Shown here piece after piece: positions 56,039 through 64,000 of a stretch of 64,000 nucleotides of DNA. This DNA comes from Wurfbainia villosa. Taxonomy: Eukaryota; Streptophyta; Magnoliopsida; Zingiberales; Zingiberaceae. Numbering within the stretch: the first letter of the stretch is position 1; each line of letters opens with the position of its first letter. The notes under the pieces were generated by a model that was given only the letters and a program-made list of their open reading frames with translations, was not told where the DNA came from and searched no databases. Location: positions 62,001-126,000 of the forward strand of contig CM045990.1 in NCBI GenBank assembly GCA_025175895.1, given 5' to 3'. Both the position numbers and the translations under genes were made by a program.

Positions 56039-57182
56039 GGATATTATCCCACACTCAGCCAGGTGATCACGAAACTCTTGACTAAGGTATTCACCACCTC
56101 GATCTGATCGAAGTAGCTTTATACGCTTACCAAGTTGGTTTTGTACTTCATTCTTGAATTCTTTGAACTTTTCAAAGGATTCTGACTTATGTCTCATCAA
56201 ATATAAGTAGCCAAATCTACTCATATCATCAGTGAAAGTAATAAAGTACTTATAGCCTCCTCTGGCTTCGACATTGAAAGGGCCACATACATCAGTATGT
56301 ATGAGTCCTAACAAATCCGTCGCTCTCTCACCATGTCCACTAAATGGAGTTTTAGTCATCTTTCCTAAAAGACAAGATTCGCATATCTCATATGATTCAA
56401 AATCAAATGAGTCCAATAATCTATCTTTATGGAGTTGGGATATGCGTTTTTCATTTATGTGACCTAGGCGACAGTGCCAGAGATATGTTTGGTTCAAATT
56501 ATTTGATTTGAACCGTTTGGTATTTATGTTATAAATTGGGTTTTCTAAATCTAGAACATAGAGACCATTCATAAGTGGTGCATTACAATAGAACATTTCA
56601 TTCAAATAAATGGAACAACATTTGTCCTTTATTATAAAAGAAAAGTTTTTCTTGTCTAAACAAGATACAGAAATTATGTTCTTCGTTAATGCAGGTACAT
56701 AAAAGCACTCCTCTAGTTCTAAGATAAGCCCAGTGGGCAAAGACAAAGAATATGTTCCTACAGCTACAACAACAACTTTTGCGCCATTGCCTACTCGTAG
56801 GTCCATTTCGCCCTTTACCATTAGTCTACTATTTCTTAGTCCCTGCACATTAGTACAAATGTGAGATGCACATCCGGTATCTAATACCCATGTAGAAGAA
56901 ATAGATAGATTAACTTCTATAATGTGTATACCTGAGGCAGAAGTCCCACTTCTTTTCTTCTTTACTTCCTCAAGGTAGACTTTGCAGTTCCGCTTCCAGT
57001 GTCCAGTCTCACCGCAATGGAAACAATCCCCTTCCTTAGGTACTTTACCTTTACCCTTTGAAGTGGATGAATTGGCCTTGCCTTTGGCTTGGGTCTTACC
57101 CTTGCCTTTGCGCTTACCTTTGCCCTTCTTGACCATTAGTACATTACTAACTTTCTTCTTAAGATTCGGTTGTGATTCTTAA
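56036..57182 (-). pseudogene. M zinc knuckle, protease and integrase N-terminal half
   Basis: Open frame of 366 codons from 57136. An intact knuckle CFHCGETGHWKRNC lies at about residues 37-50. The protease motif LDTGCASHIC is intact. The GAG-pre-integrase HHCC segment is complete (WHCRLGHINEKR, CESCLLGKMTK). Integrase Asp residues are in LIHTDVCGP and LRSDRGGEY. It ends at the in-frame stop TAA (56036-56038, minus strand), a C-to-T change of a Gln codon. A small indel near 57183 puts gag in a different frame. In the intact family gag and pol form one frame. Confidence 0.9.
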
Positions 57183-57762
57183 CATCTTTGAGAATCTCGA
57201 AGCAAAGCTTATCAATTTCATTCATGTTATAATTCATGACGAATTGATTATATGCTTCCGGCAATGATTGCAGGATAACATCGGTTGCCAATTCTTGGCT
57301 CAGTGGAAAACCTAGTCTTTCAAGGTTCTCAACGTACCCTATCATTTTAAGTACATGAGTTCCTACAGGTGTTCCTTCTTGCATCTTGCATGCAAAAAGA
57401 GCCTTAGACACTTCAAAATGCTCGTGCCTAGCTTGTCCTTGATATAGTTGTTTCAAATGCTCAACCATATCATAGGCATCCATGTTCTCATGTTGCTTCT
57501 GAAGCTCAGAGTTCATGGTGGCAAGCATAAGACATGACACATCTAATGCGTCATCTTGATGCTTCTTATAAGCATCCTTTTCAGCACGAGTGGCTGCAGG
57601 GGCGGGTGTTTCAGGGATAGACTGCTCTAGGACATACAGTTTATGTTCTTGCTTGAGGATAATCCTCAAGTTCCTATACCAGTCTAGAAAGTTAGCTCCA
57701 TTGAGCTTGTCTTTCTCAAGGACAGATCTCAAGTTGAGGGGGTGTGTCGTGTTAGATGACAT
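57137..57762 (-). CDS. M Gag (UBN2 type), C-terminally frameshifted
   Basis: 208 codons starting MSSNTTHPLNLRSVLEKDKL. The start fits the family: DKLNGANFLDWYRNLRIIL follows within 20 residues. The UBN2-like domain covers residues about 60-190 (LATMNSELQKQHENMDAYDM, HFEVSKALFACKMQEGTPVG, LPEAYNQFVMNYNMNE). The last about 15 residues after EILKDVK are out of the original frame because of a small indel near 57183. The knuckle therefore lies in the next frame. It could still give a knuckle-less capsid protein. Confidence 0.88.
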
Positions 57763-58978
57763 GGTGATCTACAATATTAAAATGCAAAATTAAGTATCAT
57801 ACCTAAGTCATTTAATTAGGCCTTTAATTAAATGAGGCTCCCACTAAATTCTCATAGCTTTGATATGAGCTAATCATTGATGTCGGCAAACACATTTTGC
57901 TTACATCATTAGCTTCTATTTAGCTATAAATTTATATGGGATAAAGATCCACATCATACTTTGTCTTGAGTTAGCTTTGACTAATCGCCCAAGATGTAGT
58001 ATGATTAGGTAGGCAATCTTTTGCCAATTACATCTGATGTAACTCTTTAATAGCTTTGGTTAAGTTTAGATTAGTTTAGTGCTTATTCCTAAACCAGCTT
58101 CCAGGTCGTGGCGAGGCACAGAGGCCTTCTTTGATATCGGAGCAACGACCACTTTCTAAGACAAAGCTGATGTTCGGAAATCACACAAAACTAATTTTTA
58201 AAACTTATGTTCAAAGCTAATATATGCCTCCACTTTCTTAATTAATTAAGAAAAACTTAATTAAGTCATAACCAAGTTTGATAGCGGGACATCACGATTG
58301 TCCACTCGCACTCTTCCAAGATAAAATGCATTGCTTTGCTTTGGCAAACCCAACAATAAATAATCGAGGAAGTAGTGAGTACCAAACTTTGGTAGGCATA
58401 TCGTTTTTGACTTATTAAGAAATAAACTTAAACATGCATCACATACATATTAGCATACATCACATATAAGCTAAATTAACATGCATCACATACATATTAA
58501 ACTAAGTGTGTCATGGTTATGACCCTTATTCTACAATCTTCTCAAGCCAATGAAAAGATTGATTGGTCAACCTAGGGATAGCATCTTCTCCCAAGTGCTT
58601 CCTTTTGGTTGTCTTGTGTTGTTGACTTCCTCCTTGTAACATCATCTTCTAATGGAGCCTCCATCTTTATTTTGTATATTACAAAAGGAGAAATACTCGA
58701 GTTACATTCGAGTCTAAAACTAATTTTTACAACAAGAATTTTAGGAGAAAGGCACGACACGCAGGTCGTATTAAGAATTACAACACACACATTCACAACC
58801 TTTTTGGGACTAGGCCATAACCATGCACCATGTCAATTTTAACTTTTAAAAGACATCGGATATTTTATTATGTTTGAAAAATTGCTAATGCAATTATCAA
58901 CTCATAATAAAATTTATCCTACTTCTATATCATATATAAAATAGAGAAAACCTATTTTTATACGATCTTCCGCAAGTG
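57763..58978 (-). other. M 5' leader
   Basis: 1.2 kb between primer site and gag, non-coding. Contains the two-stem element R1 (58095-58169) about 330 bases upstream of gag, and CATCACATACATATTA-type short repeats at 58435-58500. Frames at 58572-58842 show no domain. Confidence 0.75.
58095..58169 (-). ncRNA. Two-stem RNA-like element R1, M copy
   Basis: Outer stem CAGCTT/AAGCTG (58095-58100 with 58164-58169). Inner stem GGTCGT/ACGACC (58104-58109 with 58145-58150). Compared with S3m, two outer pairs change on both sides. The loop keeps GGCGAGGCACAG and CTTCTTTGAT. Confidence 0.58.
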
Positions 58979-58990
58979 GCTCTGATACCA
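58979..58990 (-). promoter_or_regulatory. M primer-binding site
   Basis: GCTCTGATACCA in plus, one base from the LTR at 58992. Confidence 0.93.
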
Positions 58991-58991
58991 C

Positions 58992-60889
58992 TGTAGGGAT
59001 TTTATTATGCAAAATAGCATATGCGCAACGGAAAAATAGGATCCCTTCCAAGTGATCCTTGCGAAAGAAAACCTCGTACAAAAATTAAATTTCTCAAAAC
59101 CTATCTTATAGGAGAATATTACCTTTGTTGCGTGCCCTTTTTAATTCCACTTCTCCTTGGGTTTGTTGGATCTTTTAGCACGTTCAAATGTCCGTGCCTC
59201 TATATGTATCCACGCAAGCAAGCTCTTGTCTCACAAAAGAAACTAGAAGAGCTCTCCTTTACTTCTTGCTAGAGAAGTCCCTAAAGGAGAGGAAGGTAGG
59301 GAAAAAGAGAAAGGAAGAAGAAGACCACTCTTCTTGCTAGCCTACACTCACAAAAGCCACACAACCAAAGCCTCTCACCACCAAGCTCTCTCCAAGCCTC
59401 AAGCTTCACCAACACATTGGCCGGCCACCCCATGGAGTGTTTTATAGGATTGAAAAAACCTTTCACCTCCTATCACATTCAATGCAATCAATTGCATTGA
59501 AAGATAATGTTTGGCCGGCCACATGTGGAGAAATTCCAAAGGTCAAAACCCTTTGTCTCCTTCCACCTCATCAAGCTTAGGCGGCATGCTTATGTGGCAT
59601 GCTTAGGTGGCATGCTTATGTGGCATTCATGCATGTAGAATTAATCTTATTAATTCAATAAACTTATGCTATCATATTGAATTAATCTCATTAAATCAAT
59701 AAGGTAACATATTGAATTAATCTTATTAAATCAATTAAGCTTAGGCTATCATGATAACATATTTATTTAATCTTATTAAATTAATAAGCTTAGCATATTG
59801 AATTAATCTCATTAAATCAATAAGCTAAAATTCTCATTAAGATTAAAGTCCAAAAACCATTTTGTACTTAAGCTCATTCCCAAATTATTCTAGTCAAACT
59901 AGAATGCACTAATTCTTCTAATCATCATGCTCTTTGTGTGTGACCCTATAGACTCTCATAACGTTGGCAGTGGATCTAAACTCTTTTAGATACACAAGCA
60001 ATGAGCGGCATCTAGCAATACATCATTGCTACCAAAGTTACGAAATAAGTCAAGATCCGACTAACATTTCCGTGACTACTATAATGTATGACCGTGTCCT
60101 TCTATCCTTGATATCAGATTGACCAATGAGGCATAGACCGTGTCATCCTCGATCAATCTATGTGTTTTTTGATCCCTGAGTAAACTAACTCAAACAAATG
60201 AGCTCAATATCTCATATTGACTCATTCGAGCATGGTCATGCGTTTTAGTAGTTCTACTCAATCAAGGGGCCCACAGATATCACTCCCGTCATATGGGAGG
60301 GATAGATCCCATCTACATCACTCACATCCCTCTGCATAATTTGTTATATACCCAGTAATCACCTTTATGGTCCACCCTGTTACAGGTGACGTTTGACGAT
60401 ACCAAAGTACATAACTCCTTATGTAGGGAACCGTAGTGACTTCTGGTTTGAGGACTATTCATACCAATAGTCACATGAGAAAGTTTATGACACTCATATG
60501 ACGATCCATGAAACTTTCTCATGGCGGGTCAGTTCAGTATATATTCTCTAATATATACCCATGTGTCAACTTGATATCATATATCCATGACTTGTGAGAT
60601 CAAGTCATCAATTGAGCTACATGCTAGTATTTATGTATTAATATTGCCCTTGCATATTAATACATGACTAGAAACATTTAGGAAAGTGTTCTCTACAGTC
60701 TCTCATAATCAATTCTGCTAATTGATGTGCTGTAGATAAGAACCTACTTTTCTAGGGCATTATTATATTTAATTTAGCTGGCACAAGCAAGACGTAAATA
60801 TAATAACCAATCCTTTGCCTTTATAGAATATGATACAAAATGTTCCCTATTCAACCATCACATGATTGGTTCTAGGGCTATAACTAACA
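58992..60889 (-). repeat. M 5' LTR, shared with the partial copy on its right
   Basis: TGTAGGGATTTTATTATGCA to GGGCTATAACTAACA, TATA (TTTTATA in plus) at 59440-59446. It serves as 5' LTR of the full M and, because a polypurine tract and pol 3' end follow at 60890, as 3' LTR of a second, truncated M. Confidence 0.93.
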
Positions 60890-62335
60890 ATCTCCCACTA
60901 GCAGTAGTACAAATCACTATAATATCTGATACCTAGTGACCTAGTGTGACCATCATGCTTCCTCTGTGCCAAAGCCTTGGTCAATGGATCTGCGATGTTA
61001 GCTTCTATCGGTACTCTGCATATCCTCACATCTCCTCTATCGATGATCTCTCGAATGAGATGGAAGCGCCGCAGTATGTGTTTGGTCCGCTGATGTGATC
61101 AAGGTTCCTTAGCCTGTGCAATAGCCCCATTGTTGTCACAATAGAGGTCTATTGGATCTGCAATGCTAGGAACTACCCCAAGTTCACTGATGAACTTGCG
61201 AAGCCAAACAGCCTCCTTTGCTACATCAGACGCAGCAATATACTCGGCTTCTGTTATAGAATCAGTAATTGTGTCATGCTTTGAACTCTTCCAGCTCACA
61301 GCTCCACCATTCAGGCAAAACACGTACCCCGATTGCGATCTATAGTCATCGTTGTCTGTTTGGAAGCTTGCATCACTGTAACCCTTTACAGTTAGCTCCT
61401 CATTGCCTCCAAATATCAGAAAATATTCTTTCATTCTTCGTAAGTATTTAAGAATATTTTTGACTGCTATCCAGTGACTTTCACCTGGATCCGACTGGTA
61501 TCTACTCGTCATGCTCAAAGCATACGAGACGTCAGGACGAGTACAAAGCATGGCGTACATGATAGACCCTATAGCAGATGCATAAGGGATTTTATCCATG
61601 CGATCTCTCTCCTCCTTAGAAGAGGGACATTGAGTCTTCGAAAGACTCACACCATGTGATAAAGGCAGAAATCCTTTCTTGGAATTTTGCATAGCAAAAT
61701 GATCTAGCACTTTATCAATGTATGTACTCTGACTTAGGCCAAGTAATCTTTTAGATCTATCTCTATAGATCTTGATGCCTAGAATATAGGCAGCTTCACC
61801 TAAGTCTTTCATCGAGAAACAATTCCCTAACCACATCTTCACAGACTGGAGTGAGGGAATATCATTTCCGATGAGAAGTATGTCATCTACATACAAGATA
61901 AGAAATACAACTGTGCTCCCACTATTTCTCTTGTAGACACAAGGTTCATCTTCATTCTTGATGAAACCAAACTCCTTGATTGCATCATCGAATCGAAGAT
62001 TCCAGCTTCGAGAGGCTTGCTTTAGTCCATAAATGGACCTTTGCAGTTTGCATACCTTTCCAGGATGCTTTGGATCTTCAAAACCCTCAGGCTGTGTCAT
62101 GTACACATCCTCGAGTAGCTTTCCATTCAGAAAAGCGGTTTTGACATCCATCTGCCAGATCTCATAATCGTGGTAGGCTGCAATAGCAAGTATGATCCGA
62201 ATGGATTTAAGCATCGCAACTGGTGAAAAGGTTTCATCATAGTCAATACCATGAATTTGTTTGAATCCTTTAGCCACCAATCTACCTTTATAGGTATGCT
62301 TATTACCATTCATGTCAGTCTTTACATTAAAGACC
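60890..62335 (-). pseudogene. Second M copy: pol 3' end only
   Basis: Reversed polypurine tract ATCTCCCACTAGC at 60890, then the RNase H and reverse transcriptase region. Open 62313-61099 (404 codons). It carries intact YVDDILLIGND (about 61913), YSDASFQ and YCDNNGAI. A TGA at 61096-61098, where M has CGA (Arg), ends the frame early; homology continues to about 60920. Upstream it breaks off at about 62335 within VFNVKTDM, before most of the fingers region, gag and 5' LTR. With M it forms an LTR-internal-LTR-internal tandem. Confidence 0.9.
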
Positions 62336-62595
62336 CCAATTTTTAAACTCCTATTTTATACAAAAACCCCAATTTTTTTTTATTTATGGAAAAAGGGGGA
62401 GAAGAGCGAAAGTTAAGGGGGAGTAAACAAAATTTAAGTTTGAATTTTCTCTTTCAAAACTCACCTAGGGTTATGGGGGAGTTTTTGGATAATGGGGAGT
62501 GTTTGAAAGTAGCATTCATCATCTACTATACTTGTTTTATGCTTTATTTTCCCTTAACTTTGTGTTGGTTTGCCATAGATCAAAAAGGGGGAGAT
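62336..62595 (+). other. S3p 3' internal remnant with polypurine tract
   Basis: Matches, in reverse, S3m 41904-42195. Contains AAAAAGGGGGAGAAGAGCG (about 62390), AAGGGGGAGTAAAC and the final tract AAAAAGGGGGAGAT at 62582-62595. The frame at 62386-62619 is non-coding sequence. Confidence 0.85.
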
Positions 62596-63646
62596 TGTTT
62601 GTGCAAGGGCACTAGATAATCGAACCTGTGTTTTGATTATGGCAAAGACACAAAGTTAAGTTTACATTGTTATCTCATGAGCTAAATCGAGTGTGCAGAA
62701 AAGTACTAAAGCTGGAGCTAAAGGCTAGCGACACCCGGAGGAAGCCGCGGTGGTCGGGCGAAACTCGAGTGACTTCGGAGGGAGCCGAAGGAATCGAGTG
62801 GAAGGCCGGAAGCGAGAGCTACAAGGTAAGTATCAAGGAAAGCTCATGTGAGTGAGAGATTGTAAGGTCGTGTCCTCTTTACGGGGATGACCGTAGGCGG
62901 TGATCCGACTAAGACTTCCTGTGGAAGGTCTAGGTCGAGATCGGACGATTAGAAACCGTCGCATTTATCATTTTCTGAGCTAATCTCTTAATGCAGGGAA
63001 GTGGCCAGGCTGGCAGTCGACTGCTGGACACTGGGCAGTCGACTGATGGGAGGCATCAGTCGACTGATGGCGACGAATCAGCCTTTGCGCTAGGTCAAAA
63101 TGGATAAGGTTTGACGCGGCCACTTCGCGATAAAATTTGTACAACTTTGTGATCTGTTCCGTAAAAAGAGGGGACATATTCAGAGACCAAAATCTATAAA
63201 AGGATGGGAGGATTCCAACTCCAAACTACATCAAGTTTATTCTCAAGTGCTTCTACAACACCAACACTCCAACGTCGTCATAACGCCAATGCGATGACAA
63301 GTTCAAATCTCCTTCATCGGCAGCAGTAGCAAGTAATTGTTTTTATTGTATTCTTTGTTTTAATCATAACAAGGAGAGGTAGGCTTGTTGCCTCATCCTC
63401 ATACTTCCGGTTTTGTGATCGTTGTCTCCTACCTCCAACGAGGAGGAGACATTATAGTGTTTTGCCCGCCGTACGCGATCTAGGACCGTTAGGGCCTTCG
63501 AGTAGCAACCGCTGGGTTGTGAACCAAGTAAAAATAAACGTGTCTCTTTATTTTCCACTCGTCTTACTCATGTATCGAACGAACGAAAAAGAAAAGGTTT
63601 GCGCTCGCTATTCACCCCCCCTCTAGCGGCGCTTCACGATCCAACA
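62596..63646 (+). repeat. S3p 3' LTR
   Basis: TGTTTGTGCAAGGGCACTAG to GCTTCACGATCCAACA. Palindromes intact at 63018-63068, TATAAAA at 63195-63201. Confidence 0.92.
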
Positions 63647-64000
63647 CACAACACATGGTTGGTAACAAGTATGCAACATATGGGTATTGGAAATAAATCC
63701 AACATTTAGGGCATTACCTACCCACAGATGACCTTTTTGCCAATTTATAAATTTGGTCATCACCCGTACTAACATTTACACCCTACTAAACATCTAGGCC
63801 AATTATATCACATCTATAACTCCTAAATCATGATGGGGAATATGTGATATCAACAATTGAGTATAAATACATCCAACGATAAGTTCAAGCATAAGATAAT
63901 AAGAGCAGGGTCAAGATAATATGAACACCTAACATGCTCATATCTATAACTAAATCTGAATGCAATTACATCTACCTGACTAGGGTAGGATATTACCCAC
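63647..64000. other. Unassigned flank
   Basis: No coding frame and no recognised element end. It does not match S2c, so it is not the expected partner flank of S3p. Confidence 0.7.

Larger units (their letters stand above)
51920..60889 (-). mobile_element. M: TNT1-94-like Ty1-copia element, nearly intact
   Basis: LTRs 51920-53795 and 58992-60889, primer-site complement 58979-58990, gag 57762-57137, and pol from about 57182 to 53810 on the minus strand. The LTRs look about 97% identical. Only one frameshift (gag/pol boundary) and one nonsense codon separate it from a full coding frame, plus one scrambled stretch in the RNase H linker. Confidence 0.94.
49132..63646 (+). mobile_element. S3p: gag-only Sirevirus-like element interrupted by M
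   Basis: 5' LTR 49132-50192, primer site, broken gag to 51919, then M sequences to 62335, then the S3 3' end and 3' LTR 62596-63646. The internal region is not just interrupted: S3m sequence between gag position about 44690 and 42195 has no counterpart, so a deletion accompanied or followed the M insertion. No target duplication: GTGGG on the left, CACAA on the right. Confidence 0.85.

Noticed and set aside
40827..63646. S3m and S3p as one large inverted-repeat element
   Set aside because: Each has its own LTR pair, primer site and gag; S3m has a perfect target duplication. Opposite orientation is simply two insertions.

Overview
This window is plant repetitive DNA. Every coding segment I can identify belongs to an LTR retrotransposon, and I found no ordinary host gene, tRNA gene, rRNA gene or CRISPR array. 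The host is a flowering plant with a large, heavily nested repeat fraction. AT-rich spacers, Ty1-copia and Ty3-type elements, and primer sites matching initiator-Met tRNA (TGGTATCAGAGC) all fit this. I cannot name the species from sequence alone.

Labels used here: S0, S1, S2 and S3 are Sirevirus-like Ty1-copia families that carry gag but no pol. T and M are TNT1-94-like Ty1-copia elements that carry pol. G is a Ty3/gypsy-type element that carries gag only.

Layout. 1-773 is the end of a minus-strand LTR cut by the window edge. 801-2796 is a mosaic: a repeat-rich putative LTR, a primer site and a TRIM-like piece. 2797-12440 is S0, whose gag is split by S1 (3739-9652, target duplication TCTCC). 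13018-37804 is G, with a roughly 3.9 kb 5' LTR. That LTR is split by S2b (16072-34330, imperfect duplication GTCGT/GTCAT). The 5' LTR of S2b is split by T (16376-27874, TAGTC). The integrase region of T is split by a solo LTR (21189-23212, GCTAT), which itself holds a 146-bp insert (22410-22555). This is a five-level nest. The 3' LTR of G is cut by S2c (37805-49131, minus), which contains S3m (40827-47487, minus, ATTTC). S2c is in turn truncated by S3p (49132-63646, plus). Between the gag and the 3' end of S3p lies M, arranged as LTR-internal-LTR-partial internal (51920-62335, minus). The last 354 bases are unassigned.

How the parts relate. All S elements keep LTRs, PBS, gag and polypurine tracts, but have 0.3-2.6 kb of non-coding sequence where pol would be. 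This is the layout described for TR-GAG non-autonomous elements, so they would need reverse transcriptase and integrase from elsewhere. M is the best preserved pol source here, with one frameshift and one stop. T is heavily decayed.

The most interesting signals are: (1) a two-stem RNA-like element with compensatory changes, shared by the S3 3' region and the M 5' leader; (2) a second hairpin conserved in the non-coding region of S0, S1 and S2; (3) the palindrome CAGTCGACTG, clustered just upstream of the TATA box in several LTR families; and (4) patches in which that palindrome is scrambled differently in each copy while its flanks stay intact. The last may be an assembly or base-calling artefact at methylated CHG/CG motifs.
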